Shown here one piece after another: positions 46,181 to 56,642 of a DNA stretch of 64,000 nt. The position numbers and the translations under genes are program-made. Each line of letters begins with the position of its first letter. Positions within the stretch are counted from its first letter, which is position 1. The notes below the pieces were generated by a model. That model was not told the origin of the DNA. It saw only the letters and a list, made by a program, of their open reading frames with translations, and searched no databases. This stretch comes from Sporisorium sorghi (taxonomy: Eukaryota; Basidiomycota; Ustilaginomycetes; Ustilaginales; Ustilaginaceae): positions 42,200 to 106,199 of the forward strand of contig JALCCG010000045.1 of the NCBI GenBank assembly GCA_023212695.1, read 5' to 3'.

Positions 46181-47208
46181 ATGGTTGTCACCTCTGTTTT
46201 ATTGGGTTCACGGGACGCTTGAGACGTCTCCTCTTTCACGCCATGACCGGTAATCGTCAGGAATACCTCATCCAGGGTCGGCTTCTGCACACTCATCTCG
46301 GACAAGCCAATTCCCACCGAGCGAAGCTCGATCAACAGGTCTGCAACAAGGTCCGCACTCTCCATCGGCGCCGTAATCTTTCCGGCTTCCGGTGACACAT
46401 TGACATGGACTTTCAGCACCCGTTCCACGGTATGACGAGCCCTGTCAATGTCCAGCGGGTTTTGGACCGTCAGATGCAGCGACGAAGTCCCCACTGACAT
46501 TTTCAGCTCATCTCCCGTACCTTCGGCCACCACCCGGCCGTAATCGATGACGGCGATTCGGTCAGCCAGCTGATCAGCCTCCTCCAGATACTGCGTCGTG
46601 AGCAGTACAGTTGATCCGGTATTCACCAGCCTGCGGATCGTATCCCACATCTGTGAACGCGTGCGCGGGTCCAGCCCCGTTGTCGGTTCATCCAGAAAAA
46701 TGAGCGGCGGCTGGGCAATGAGGCTTGCCGCCAGGTCCAGCCTGCGGCGCATGCCGCCGGAGAAATTTTTGAGCGGCCGCTTCGCCGCCTCCGTCAATCC
46801 GAATTCCTCCAGCAATTCTTCGGACTTGCGCCGTGCCTCTGTACGGCCCAGTCCCAGCAAGCGTGAGAAGATGATCAGATTCTCGGTGGCGCTGAGCGAC
46901 TCGTCAACCGATGCGTATTGGCCGGTCACCCCGATTAATTGACGAACGATCTGGGATTCCGCAAGCACATCGTGCCCGAAGATTCGGGCGGAACCTGCAT
47001 CCGGCCGCAGCAGGGTCGCCAGCATCCGAATGGTGGTTGTCTTGCCTGCACCATTCGGTCCAAGCACGCCGTAAATCGTGCCTGCGCGCACCTGCAAATT
47101 TACACCGTCTACTGCACGATTGCTGCCAAAGGTTTTGACAAGTCCATGTGCTTCAACAGCGAGGTCTCCATTGTTCGGTTCCATTCTCTTTCTGTATACA
47201 TGCTCCAC
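46177..47208 (-). CDS. ABC exporter ATPase (DrrA-like)
   Basis: About 343 residues. Walker A GPNGAGKTTT, signature SGGMRRR, Walker B LIFLDEPTTGLDP and a C-terminal DrrA extension ending VFLTITGHGVKEE. GTG at 47208 is favoured by GGAGGA seven bases upstream; the frame is open to 47223. Confidence 0.93.
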   Translation of the reverse strand: MEHVYRKRMEPNNGDLAVEAHGLVKTFGSNRAVDGVNLQVRAGTIYGVLGPNGAGKTTTIRMLATLLRPDAGSARIFGHDVLAESQIVRQLIGVTGQYASVDESLSATENLIIFSRLLGLGRTEARRKSEELLEEFGLTEAAKRPLKNFSGGMRRRLDLAASLIAQPPLIFLDEPTTGLDPRTRSQMWDTIRRLVNTGSTVLLTTQYLEEADQLADRIAVIDYGRVVAEGTGDELKMSVGTSSLHLTVQNPLDIDRARHTVERVLKVHVNVSPEAGKITAPMESADLVADLLIELRSVGIGLSEMSVQKPTLDEVFLTITGHGVKEETSQASREPNKTEVTTI

Positions 47209-47376
47209 TTCTATTTCCTCCAATCCATTATTGATGATATGGGGATCGTAACACCCGTATTTAAACGGAATGTAAACCGTAAAATAAAATGGGCTCTTTT
47301 ACGCGCCGCACACGAACCGTTCCTCCCCGCCGCTATGCTATGCTGTGCTGTGCAAAGGTAAACGTCAGACATAAGC

Positions 47377-47440
47377 AAAAAAACCGTTTCTTGGTTAAAT
47401 GGAGGCACGTCCTGCCCATTTACGAAAGAAACGGTTCTTT
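47377..47440 (-). terminator. Long palindromic terminator between regulator and exporter genes
   Basis: AACCGTTTCTT pairs with AAGAAACGGTT, and a second AAATGG/CCATTT helix sits inside. On the minus strand seven T follow. It ends the ArsR-type gene. Confidence 0.8.
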
Positions 47441-47485
47441 TGTTATTTTGATGAGGTGAGGTCTTCGTCAAGCGAGCGAACTGCT

Positions 47486-48475
47486 CTAGGGGACAACCGG
47501 ATCTTCCTCATCCTGATCCATCGTATATTTAATCTGCATCATAATATTTTGTTCATGATCGCCAAACTGACGGCCGAACAAATTCAGTCCGCCTTGATTT
47601 ACGGCATCGGGTTTGATGCCGATACGCAGGCGCATTTTGGGGCTCTCGTTAATCTTAAGATGATCTAATGTAACATCGGACACTTTATCCATATCAAGGG
47701 TCGTCTTTTCGTGGTCCACTCGCCATGTTTTGAGAAAGCCGTATTGCGTAGCCCAATCATACCACCAATTCGGATTCAGTTTGCCGCGGCGGTCCCCGAA
47801 ATCACCTGGACTTGTCCACATTCCAATCTCCACGCCGTTTACCCATACCGAAATATTGGACGGCCAATTATGATCATAATTCGGCGCTTCGGAACACATT
47901 TCCATGGACAGTCCAAGCGATTCAATGCGAGCTCCGGCCGGAATATCCATCGGCAGTAAATACTCCAGATACCCCTTGCGCAGCCAGATGATCTGGGCGT
48001 TCACATGCTTGGGGTGGTAAAAGCTCGCAGGCTCGTCTTCCTTAATGATATAACCCTCCGCATTAGCCATTCCGCAGGTGGGAGATACCTCGCAATCGCT
48101 GTAATGACCGATCGGCATCTCGACTTCATAAACATGCGTTACTCCCTTGGGCACCGAATTCTTCAAGTTCAGGGCAATGTGAATATCGTCGTAATTCCGG
48201 CTGCAGACCTTCATGGCCCCGCGGGAAGCCGGCAGCAGTTCAGTATTGATTAACTCGGCGGCTTCCAGCACTTTGATGTTGCTGGCTACTGTTGAGACCG
48301 GAAGTTTAAGCTTCTCGGCAATCTCGATAATATTTAAATTTTTGGAATTCAGGAGCCTTAGAATATCAACCCGTGAACGCGTTGACAAGGCATGGGATAC
48401 CGTGACGAGTCTTTCCGGGTCGTTAAAGCCAAGTTCCAGCACAAATCTGCTCTCCTTTAAACTAAACATATTCAT
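47486..48475 (-). CDS. ArsR-type winged-helix regulator with large C-terminal domain
   Basis: About 329 residues. N-terminal winged helix at ~25-90 (STRSRVDILRLLNSKNLNIIEIAEKLKLPVSTVASN). The remaining ~240 residues, rich in aromatic residues (WYDWATQYGF), look like a beta-sandwich ligand domain. Such long ArsR-like proteins often accompany sugar genes in this group. It lies 217 bases from the end of the GH43/GH2 operon and may regulate it. Start at 48475 or 48469; ribosome site weak. Confidence 0.75.
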   Translation of the reverse strand: MNMFSLKESRFVLELGFNDPERLVTVSHALSTRSRVDILRLLNSKNLNIIEIAEKLKLPVSTVASNIKVLEAAELINTELLPASRGAMKVCSRNYDDIHIALNLKNSVPKGVTHVYEVEMPIGHYSDCEVSPTCGMANAEGYIIKEDEPASFYHPKHVNAQIIWLRKGYLEYLLPMDIPAGARIESLGLSMEMCSEAPNYDHNWPSNISVWVNGVEIGMWTSPGDFGDRRGKLNPNWWYDWATQYGFLKTWRVDHEKTTLDMDKVSDVTLDHLKINESPKMRLRIGIKPDAVNQGGLNLFGRQFGDHEQNIMMQIKYTMDQDEEDPVVP

Positions 48476-48691
48476 TACAATTATCTTACTTCTTAACGTG
48501 ACGAAAAACAATCAAACTTGCAAAGGCTTACATCGTTGATCTATCATCATTTTGCCGTTAGTTAGCTCTTCGAAGGAGTAGGGGAGAACGCCTCCTTGCT
48601 TAGCCAGAAAAGGCCTCCGGGAGAACCGGAAGCCATCCATGGTCAAGCGAACACCACTATTTTTTCGGTTCCATCTGTCATGCACAGTGTG

Positions 48692-50089
48692 CTAATTCGC
48701 TGGCTTGATGTCAAAAAAATCGATTTCTCCGTAGCCTTCGCCTTTAGAAAAACGGATCTGGTTCACGCCGGCCTTAAGCTGAACTCGCGCCGTGGACAAT
48801 CCCCAGTTCTCCCAGCCTTTATTCGTGATGTGAAACCTGCTCGGCACGCCTGAATTTACGCTTAACAGAAGATTGGACCAGTTCCCCCCGGCTGTGCCGT
48901 TTGCTGTCCGGGCGAGCAGAATATATTCGCCAGCCGATGCGGCATGAACGGAAAACTCCACATAACTCTCCGGCGTGTCGATATGTCCCGCCTTAAGTCC
49001 TCCCGAGCCGTTGGGGCTTCCGGATGCATAGGCGACACCGCCGAACGCTCCCACTTCCCCTTCGTAACGGGTGTGAGCGGCTTCGCCTGAAGGCAAAGTT
49101 ATGGGCGCATTCGGATTCGCCGGAACACCAAGATTCGGGGTATTGTCCGCATGCCATGTGAATTTCTGCATTCGAACCTCACGATTCCACCCGGCATTAT
49201 GATATTTAGCGACGTGGTAGAGCATCCAATCCTCCGTGCCATCCGGCGACTTCGTGAATGAATGGTGGCCCGGTCCGTACAGCCCGTTACCCGACTTGAA
49301 TATCGGTTGGCTGCGTTTGTTCCAGGATGCCGGGTTCAACAAATCGCTGGTCGTGCTGGCTGTGATCAATCCTAGACAATAGTCATTGGTCCAGCTCCCG
49401 CTGGCCGAGTACACCAGGCTAATGACGCCATTTTGGATAATCACCTGGGGACCTTCGTTTACGTGCGGGGAGTGATTCGTCTCCCACTGATAAGTAGGCC
49501 TTGCAATCTCCACCCGATCCGAGCTGATGGTCCACGGATTACTCATGCGTGCGATATACAGATTCTGCCGCACATTGGTATCCCCTTCCCAGCCGGACCA
49601 GATAAAGTACAGCTGACCACCTGTTTGCAGCACCGTGCCGTCAATGGCCCACTTGTTGGTGTGGTCCGTAATCTGACCTTTATACTGCCAGATTCCCTGT
49701 GTCGGATCTGCCGATGTATTCTCCATCACATACATACGGTGATTGACATTGTCCCCGTCGTCCTTCGCGTAGTAGATGTACCAAGCGCCGTTGATGTAAT
49801 GCAGCTCGGGAGCCCATATCCCGCAGCAGCCTGTGTTTACGACCGTAGCGGGAGCTGCATCCATCGCCGTCAGCTGGGCTGACTTCCAGATCGTAACGTC
49901 ACCGCCGGTCGTTTTCGTAAAATAGTAGTAACCGTCGGTATGTTTATAAACCCAAGGATCCGCTCCATCCTGCATGACAACGTTGTAGAAGTTGTTTTGG
50001 CTTGAGACGGCATGGGTCACCTGCCCCATAGGAAAAATAAGAAGTGCGCACACTGCGAGCAGCCATTTATTCCGAATGTCTACCTTCAT
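48692..50089 (-). CDS. Secreted GH43 arabinofuranosidase-type enzyme with C-terminal CBM
   Basis: 465 residues. Signal peptide at ~1-28 (cleavage near THA). GH43 propeller with Asp in DGADPWVY, Asp in WAIDGTVL and Glu in HVNEGPQVI. From about 345 a CBM35/CBM6-like beta-sandwich (RYEGEVGAFGG ... GYGEIDFFDIKP). It should act outside the cell on arabinose-containing polymer. Last gene of the operon; the GH2 remnant ends 90 bases upstream. Confidence 0.9.
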   Translation of the reverse strand: MKVDIRNKWLLAVCALLIFPMGQVTHAVSSQNNFYNVVMQDGADPWVYKHTDGYYYFTKTTGGDVTIWKSAQLTAMDAAPATVVNTGCCGIWAPELHYINGAWYIYYAKDDGDNVNHRMYVMENTSADPTQGIWQYKGQITDHTNKWAIDGTVLQTGGQLYFIWSGWEGDTNVRQNLYIARMSNPWTISSDRVEIARPTYQWETNHSPHVNEGPQVIIQNGVISLVYSASGSWTNDYCLGLITASTTSDLLNPASWNKRSQPIFKSGNGLYGPGHHSFTKSPDGTEDWMLYHVAKYHNAGWNREVRMQKFTWHADNTPNLGVPANPNAPITLPSGEAAHTRYEGEVGAFGGVAYASGSPNGSGGLKAGHIDTPESYVEFSVHAASAGEYILLARTANGTAGGNWSNLLLSVNSGVPSRFHITNKGWENWGLSTARVQLKAGVNQIRFSKGEGYGEIDFFDIKPAN

Positions 50090-50179
50090 TACCGGTCACG
50101 TCCTTTTTGGATAATGTAACAACATGCACTTGGGCATCCAAGATTCCGGCCTGTACAGAGCAGTCATGGGACAGCGGCT

Positions 50180-51755
50180 TCAATCTTCAATGGCGGCCTT
50201 ACGCAAATTTATGCTTCGTATCAGATCAGGATCGAATTTCGGCTTCCTGTCGTAGGTATACAGCCCGTTCACTTCCTGCTCGACATCGTATAGCTGGGTG
50301 TAACAAAATCCGAACATCCGCGGATGATCGAGCAAGACATTAGTCAAACCCGCATAACGCGTAAGAAAATCTTCTTCAGATGTCGGACGATCCCCGTATC
50401 CCCAGGACTTCTCATCTTGCTGCTCCGGATTCCACCAGATGCCGCCATATTCACTGATGAAATAAGGCTGCCCCGCATACTGCTGCCGGTTCGGAAAGCT
50501 GTTGTACACCTCGCCGCCATCCTTCATCGGCTCATATCTCTCCTTAAATGTCTGCGGGTTCTGATCATAATCATGAATGTCGAATATATCCGTCACGACA
50601 TGGAAGTTGCCACTCGTATCAATGACCGGACGCGTCGGATCGATTTTTTTGGATACCTCGTATACAATGCGCAGCACTTCGTTATTTTGTTTGGCACCGT
50701 CCCGATCCCAAGTTTCGTTAAAAGGACACCAGCCGATAAGGGCAGGATGATTGAAATCACGCTCCATCCCTTCGAGCCATTCCGGCAGGAAATGGGACAG
50801 CCCCTCGGTTGTTGTGATGTCCAGTCCCCAATTTGCATGCTCTCCCCAACACCAGACGCTGAAATATGGATCTGCCGTTGATCCGAAACGCCATGCCGTC
50901 CAGCCTAACGCTTCTGAGTCCGAAATAAGCTTGCACCGTATCACCTGTTTTACCTTGCTCCTGCAGGGATAACTCCAGATCGTACAATCTGCCCTGACCA
51001 ACCTCCCATAAGTGAACCTCCTCCAACGGAAGGGTGAGCTTGACGGACGGTCCGGATACCAAAGCGCTGGCATCCCCTACAGCCTTACCGTCATAGAGAG
51101 CGGCAGCAGTGAGTTTGCCCCCCAATGCCTTTCCGACCACCTTCACTTCAAGGTGTACGCAAGCATTATCAGGGTCTGCCACCACTTTCATGTCAGACAA
51201 ATAGGCTTCCGGCACATGCTCCAGCCATACCGTCTGCCAGATGCCTGTGGTGCGCGTGTAATCACAGCCATGGGAGTCGTAGCGCTCGCTCTGCTTGCCT
51301 CGCGGCTGACGTCCGGAACGGACATCGTCCTCCGCATATACGGTAATCACATTCGCGCCCGGTGTCATCTGAGGGCTGATATCAAAGCTGAACGGGGTAT
51401 ATCCTCCGCGATGGGTACCTATGGATACACCGTTCACCCATACTTCCGTTTCATAATCGACCGCCCCGAAATGAAGCAGTGTTCTGCCCTTCCAGCTCTC
51501 AGGCACGGTAAACTCCCGTTTATACCAGACTCCAGCCATAAAATCCTTATATTCAACGCCGGACAGCTTGCTCTCCGGGCAAAAAGGGACCGTGATCGTT
51601 CCCGAGAGCTCGTGTCCGATTTCTTGGTAACCGCGTTCTTTTCCACTCCGGCCATGATCGATTTCGAATTGCCATGGACCGTTCAGGTTGATCCAATCGG
51701 GTCTTACCCATTGGGGTCTCGGGTATTCGGGACGCGGAACTGTAGTGTGGGTCAT
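50180..51755 (-). pseudogene. GH2 beta-galactosidase/glucuronidase-type gene with internal deletion
   Basis: The start (ATG after AAGGAG) and N-terminal ~300 residues match the intact GH2 at 52847-54655 (sugar-binding, immunoglobulin-like and start of the barrel). At about 50845 the frame passes straight from QRLVL to WGEHANWG; the ~56 residues that lie between in the intact paralogue (its ~329-386) are missing and the frame is shifted. The second frame continues to a TAA-like end at 50180 with both catalytic-region motifs intact (PFNETW, FISEYGG). CTGGTGT-like microhomology at the join suggests a deletion. The product cannot be a normal GH2. Confidence 0.85.
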
Positions 51756-51827
51756 GGTTGAACTCCTTTTAACGTTTAATTTGTCTGTATAGTATCTATT
51801 GCCATAGGGCTGAAGGTGGGCAATGCC

Positions 51828-52826
51828 TCAGCTTTTCCTAACGTACAGCCTGCTGCTCTCCTCCCATATCTCATGGGGATCCAGACTGAAACACCCGACT
51901 TCCTCCGCTGGCATGTCCATATTGGGCGCATTGACCAGATTAATCTGCGGTTCAGGGCAGAAGAAACCCTCCGTCGCTTCATTATTCCAGATCATCCACT
52001 GCTTGTAAGAGGTACCCACGTCGTACACCAACGTCAATTGGGCAACCTCATCAGTAAGCTCCATTCGGTTCCTTCCATTCTGGGCGGCGGCGGTATAGTG
52101 ATTGTCCATACGCTCGAAGAACGGATAGACGCCGTCGCCTTGCATCGCTTCCTCACTCGCGGACAATGGCTGATGGGCGCCGGTGGGCAGCATGGATTCA
52201 CCGAGCTCCCACCGCTTACCAAGGGTCAGCTTCATCCGGTAATCCCGGGCATCGCCTCCCTCCACGAAAGGCGCATTAATGGACGTATGAAATGCAAGCA
52301 GGCACGGCATGGATCCTGTCCCCGTATTGGTTATCGTGACGCGCTGGGATAACCCTTGATCGCTTAAGCTGTACCGCAGCTGAATATGAAACGGGAACGG
52401 AAAGGCTTCGTATACCGGATGCCGTTCATCCACATGGACAGATACCGTCACATAAGCCTCCTGCTTGGAGTGCCCGTAGTCATCAAGCTCCCATGGAATA
52501 TTGTACAAGAAGCCATGAAGATGATGACCGGTTGCCTCCTCGTTGACGGGAAGGTGATGGATCTTGCCGTTCCACCGGAAATTGCCTTGCTCATAGCGGT
52601 TCGGGGGAAACAGCACCGGTATGCCGTGAATCATCGGTCTTTCCCTGAATGCCGCCATTTCCTCCGGTGCCGGTTCATGCAGAAACCGGCACCCCTTCTC
52701 CAGGTCCCGGAACGAAATCAGATTCCCCCCGATTCCCGGAAGCATGACTGCTTCATAAGCTCCTGCCCTTAAATAAACCGCGCTCTCGTCATGGTATACA
52801 CCCTCATAGGCATTCGTTCGGTCCAT
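51828..52826 (-). CDS. Aldose 1-epimerase family protein
   Basis: 332 residues, mutarotase fold. Segments GGNLISFRD, GIPVLFPPNRYEQG and GHHLHGFLYN contain the histidines and positions expected. It interconverts sugar anomers. Between the broken and intact GH2 genes in the operon; start after GGGGGAGATG. Confidence 0.88.
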   Translation of the reverse strand: MDRTNAYEGVYHDESAVYLRAGAYEAVMLPGIGGNLISFRDLEKGCRFLHEPAPEEMAAFRERPMIHGIPVLFPPNRYEQGNFRWNGKIHHLPVNEEATGHHLHGFLYNIPWELDDYGHSKQEAYVTVSVHVDERHPVYEAFPFPFHIQLRYSLSDQGLSQRVTITNTGTGSMPCLLAFHTSINAPFVEGGDARDYRMKLTLGKRWELGESMLPTGAHQPLSASEEAMQGDGVYPFFERMDNHYTAAAQNGRNRMELTDEVAQLTLVYDVGTSYKQWMIWNNEATEGFFCPEPQINLVNAPNMDMPAEEVGCFSLDPHEIWEESSRLYVRKS

Positions 52827-52846
52827 TTCTTCTTCATCTCCCCCGA

Positions 52847-54655
52847 TTAGGTTCCCATCATAATCTTACGGATGGTCTCAAGCGGTGCTTTCGGCTTGCG
52901 GTCATACGTCAGCAGTCCATTGATCTCCTGCTCAACATCCGTTAGCTGTGTGTAGCAATATCCCTGAACCACAGGTGACGAGAACATTGGATCAACCACC
53001 GCCTTCAGCCGGGCCAAGAAATCCTCTTCATTCTCTGCGCCGGAATAACCCCAGCCATCCCACTCACTCTTCTTGAAGGCAATGCCGCCGAACTCCGATA
53101 CGAATATCGGCTGTCCTTGATAGCTGGCTCCACCGACAAAGATCCTCCGGTTAGCCGGCATGGCCTGCACCGCAGACGCGGCTGTTGCATACCGCTCCTC
53201 CAGCACCTCCTGACGGCTCTCATAGTCATGGATCGTGACCAGATCGGTGGTCATATGCTCCCATCCGTCGTTATAAACGACGGGTCTGCTATCATCCAGC
53301 GATTTAGTCAAATGGTACATCGCCAGTCCGTGCTGCTGCTGGCGCCGATCCATCTGGACATTCGGAATGCCCCAGCTCTCGTTCAGCGGAACCCACGTGA
53401 TGATGCACGGATGATTGTAATCCCGCTCCATAATCTCCTGCCACTCAGCCGTGAACCGGCGGACATACGCTTCGGAGTATTCATACGCGTTAGCTGCCTC
53501 ACTCCATAACAGCAGGCCGAGTCGATCACACCAGTACAGGAAGCGGGGGTCCTCACTCTTCTGATGTTTTCGCACGCCGTTAAAGCCCATTTCCTTCGCC
53601 AGTTCCACATCGCGTTTTAACGCCTCATCCGACGGCGCCGTCAGGATGCCCTCTGGAAAATATCCCTGGTCCAGCACCAGCCTCTGAAAGTAAGGGCGAT
53701 TATTCAGGCACAGTTTGCCATCCTCGATGGATACCTTGCGCATGCCAAAATAACTCGATACCTGATCCACCACGGCTTCGGCTTGAAGGAGGCGAAACTC
53801 GATATCATACAGGTTCGGATGCTCCGGGCTCCACAGCCGCCCCAATCCATGATCTGTGAAATCGCTCAGACCGATGGTCCGAAGCTGCTCCGCATTTTGA
53901 ATCGCATATTGATCCTCCGCGACAAGCTCTCCCTGAAACCTTACGGTAATCTTCAGCTTGATCTCCTCCACAGACTTAACTCCCTCTATAAACGTCCGGA
54001 TGCGGATTTCATTTCGATCAATATCAGGTGTCATCATCGTCTTGCTCAGATGTACAGGGGATACCGGCTCGATCCATACACTTTGCCAGATGCCGGTCGT
54101 GCGGGTGTAGAATATGCTTGCGGAATGCTCAAGCCAATACTGCTTGCCGCGCGGCAAGGTGACATCCCGGCTGAAATCCTCGGCTCGAACGATGACGGTG
54201 TTGCTTCCTGCCGCCAGCGCAGCCGTAATGTCTGCCTGGAACGGCGTATGACCGCCTTCATGCACCGCCACCATATGCCCGTTCACCCATACTTTGGCCG
54301 CATAGTCCACGGCGCCAAAATGAAGCACGATCCGTTTACCATGCCAATCCGGCGGAATCTCGAACGTTCTACGGTACCACACGACATCGTGAAAATCCGG
54401 ATCGTCGATGCCGCTCAGCTTGCTTTGAAACGTAAACGGGACCGTTATTTTTCGTGCAAAAGATTGTTCGGCATTCCCCAGAAACCATCGCTCATCCTCA
54501 CCGATGCCAAGATCATCAAATCCGAAATCCCATTCTCCATTAAGGCTCAGCCATTCCTTGCGTTGAAACTGGGGTCTTGGATATTCGCTGCGCAAACCTG
54601 TTTGTGTCTCGCTAACTGCTGTCGTCAAGATGTGACTCACTCCTGTTCGATTCAT
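52847..54655 (-). CDS. Glycoside hydrolase family 2 (beta-galactosidase/glucosidase type)
   Basis: 602 residues from the ATG at 54655. The better ribosome site (AGGAGTGAG) lies before a TTG at 54628. Sugar-binding domain ~25-195, immunoglobulin-like domain ~200-300, then the barrel. Acid/base Glu426 in PLNESWG and nucleophile Glu521 in VSEFGG are intact. No signal peptide, so it acts on imported oligosaccharide; exact sugar not known. Confidence 0.92.
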   Translation of the reverse strand: MNRTGVSHILTTAVSETQTGLRSEYPRPQFQRKEWLSLNGEWDFGFDDLGIGEDERWFLGNAEQSFARKITVPFTFQSKLSGIDDPDFHDVVWYRRTFEIPPDWHGKRIVLHFGAVDYAAKVWVNGHMVAVHEGGHTPFQADITAALAAGSNTVIVRAEDFSRDVTLPRGKQYWLEHSASIFYTRTTGIWQSVWIEPVSPVHLSKTMMTPDIDRNEIRIRTFIEGVKSVEEIKLKITVRFQGELVAEDQYAIQNAEQLRTIGLSDFTDHGLGRLWSPEHPNLYDIEFRLLQAEAVVDQVSSYFGMRKVSIEDGKLCLNNRPYFQRLVLDQGYFPEGILTAPSDEALKRDVELAKEMGFNGVRKHQKSEDPRFLYWCDRLGLLLWSEAANAYEYSEAYVRRFTAEWQEIMERDYNHPCIITWVPLNESWGIPNVQMDRRQQQHGLAMYHLTKSLDDSRPVVYNDGWEHMTTDLVTIHDYESRQEVLEERYATAASAVQAMPANRRIFVGGASYQGQPIFVSEFGGIAFKKSEWDGWGYSGAENEEDFLARLKAVVDPMFSSPVVQGYCYTQLTDVEQEINGLLTYDRKPKAPLETIRKIMMGT

Positions 54656-54689
54656 CTCTATCTAGTTCATCCAAGTACAAGTTCACCGT

Positions 54690-55625
54690 CTATCCTTTGA
54701 TCGAGCCTACATAAACACCCTTCACAAAATACTTCTGCAGGAACGGGTACACCAGCAAGATCGGAACCGTGGAAACCACGATTGCGCAATACTTCACGAG
54801 TTCCCGGAACGCAGTGGAGCTCTGAGCGCTATTGATGACAACACCGCCGGCGCTGCCGATCGTTGTCGCCGTAGCGTCATTGGCAACAAGAATTTCCTTC
54901 ATGAGCAGCTGCAGCGGGAACAGCTCCCGATCCTTCAGCAGCACCATGGCATTAAACCAGGAGTTCCAATTGCCAACCAGATAGTACAGGAATATGACAG
55001 CCAGCGTCGCTTTCGATAGCGGGAGAATCACGGTTACCAGGATGCTGAACTGGCTGGCGCCATCGATTACTGCCGCTTCCTCCAGTTCCTTCGGGATGGA
55101 CTGGAAACCGGTCCGCAGGATGATGATATTCCATGTGCTTAACGCCGTTGGCAGGATCATGGCCCACAGATTGTTGTACAGGCCGATATCCTTCATCAAC
55201 AGGAACCATGGAATCAGCCCCCCGCCGAAAAACATCGTAATGGTAATGACAATCATGATGAAATTCTTGAAATACAAGTCCCGCCTGGATAATACGTATG
55301 CACCTAATATCGTCATGACCATATTGACCAGCGTACCGAGTCCCACGTAAAGGATCGTGTTCTTGTACCCGTTCAAGAGACTGTTATCTTTGAACACCAG
55401 CTTGTAGCCATCCAGTGTGAATCCCAAGGGCTTCAACAGCACCCCTTTATGTGCCATTAAAGCGCCCGGATCACTGACGGAGGCGAACAGGATATGCAGA
55501 ATCGGATAAAAGCACACCAAGGTCAATGCGGTAAGTACCGTATAGTTGGTCCAATCGAACACGCGGTCCCCGATGGACTTGTGCTTTCTGCTTCGTTTCG
55601 CTTTGGGTTGCATGATATCTTTCAT
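54690..55625 (-). CDS. Carbohydrate ABC transporter permease (LplC-type)
   Basis: 311 residues, six helices, EAA loop as ELEEAAVIDGASQF, C-terminus KGVYVGSIKG. Pairs with the permease 15 bases upstream. No ATPase gene is present. Confidence 0.92.
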   Translation of the reverse strand: MKDIMQPKAKRSRKHKSIGDRVFDWTNYTVLTALTLVCFYPILHILFASVSDPGALMAHKGVLLKPLGFTLDGYKLVFKDNSLLNGYKNTILYVGLGTLVNMVMTILGAYVLSRRDLYFKNFIMIVITITMFFGGGLIPWFLLMKDIGLYNNLWAMILPTALSTWNIIILRTGFQSIPKELEEAAVIDGASQFSILVTVILPLSKATLAVIFLYYLVGNWNSWFNAMVLLKDRELFPLQLLMKEILVANDATATTIGSAGGVVINSAQSSTAFRELVKYCAIVVSTVPILLVYPFLQKYFVKGVYVGSIKG

Positions 55626-55640
55626 AACCGTCCCTCTTTC

Positions 55641-56612
55641 TTACCATAGGCTGGATTCGGATCTACGCTTCGCTATCGTATTTGTCATCCATAACAGCCC
55701 GAAATTGACGATGGAGCTGACAAGTCCCACAGCCGTGGAGTAGCTGAGGCTCGCTTCCCTTAAGCCCCTTCGGTAAACATACGATGCGATGACATCCGCC
55801 GTATCGTAGATGAGCGGATTATACAGCAGGATGATTTTCTCGTAACCAGACGACATCAAGCCGCCAATCGCAAAAATAAACAGGATGATGATGACCGGAC
55901 TGATTTGCGGCAGCGTGATATACCACATTTTTTTCACCCGACCCACGCCGTCGATATCGGCTGCTTCATATAACGAAGGGTCAATGCCGCTCATCGCGGC
56001 CAGATAGATAATGCTGTCCCATCCGATACTCTGCCATATTCCCGAGAAGGTGTAGATCGGCCGGAACAAATTGGAGTATCCCAGAAGCGACGAGTAATCT
56101 TTGCCTGTGATGAACGACAGCAGCTGGGTTACGACCCCTTCGTTCGCCGTGAATATGTGTATGATGCCGCACACCACAACCAATGAGATAAAATGCGGCA
56201 TGTACGTAATGGTCTGCACGGTCCGCTTGAACTTGGACGAACGAACCTCATTCAATAGCAAGGCAAGTATGATTGGAGCGGTGAATCCGAATGCGATGCC
56301 CCACACGTTCAGAAGCAGCGTATTCTTGACCACTCTCCAGAAATAAGGCCCTGTGAAAAAGTCGATGAAATGCTTGAAACCGACCCAATCGCTATCGGCA
56401 AATCCGAGCAAGGGCTTGAAATCCTTGAAGGCGATCATCACGCCCCACATCGGGCCGTAGCAGAAGATCAGGAACCAGGCTACGACCGGAAGGGCCATCA
56501 GATAGACAAACCAGTTTTTCTTTAGATCCTTTTGAATCAGTCGCTTCGTATTCTTCGGTTTCGGGTTCAAACCTACCGGGTCCATTTCCCTTGGTTTCCT
56601 TAATATCTCCAT
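55641..56612 (-). CDS. Carbohydrate ABC transporter permease (LplB-type)
   Basis: 323 residues. A basic N-terminus, then six helices; EAA loop YEAADIDGVGRV. Ribosome site CAGGTGG. Second gene of the operon after the binding protein. Confidence 0.92.
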   Translation of the reverse strand: MEILRKPREMDPVGLNPKPKNTKRLIQKDLKKNWFVYLMALPVVAWFLIFCYGPMWGVMIAFKDFKPLLGFADSDWVGFKHFIDFFTGPYFWRVVKNTLLLNVWGIAFGFTAPIILALLLNEVRSSKFKRTVQTITYMPHFISLVVVCGIIHIFTANEGVVTQLLSFITGKDYSSLLGYSNLFRPIYTFSGIWQSIGWDSIIYLAAMSGIDPSLYEAADIDGVGRVKKMWYITLPQISPVIIILFIFAIGGLMSSGYEKIILLYNPLIYDTADVIASYVYRRGLREASLSYSTAVGLVSSIVNFGLLWMTNTIAKRRSESSLW

Positions 56613-56642
56613 GATTCAACCACCTGTTCTTCGAAAGTGACA

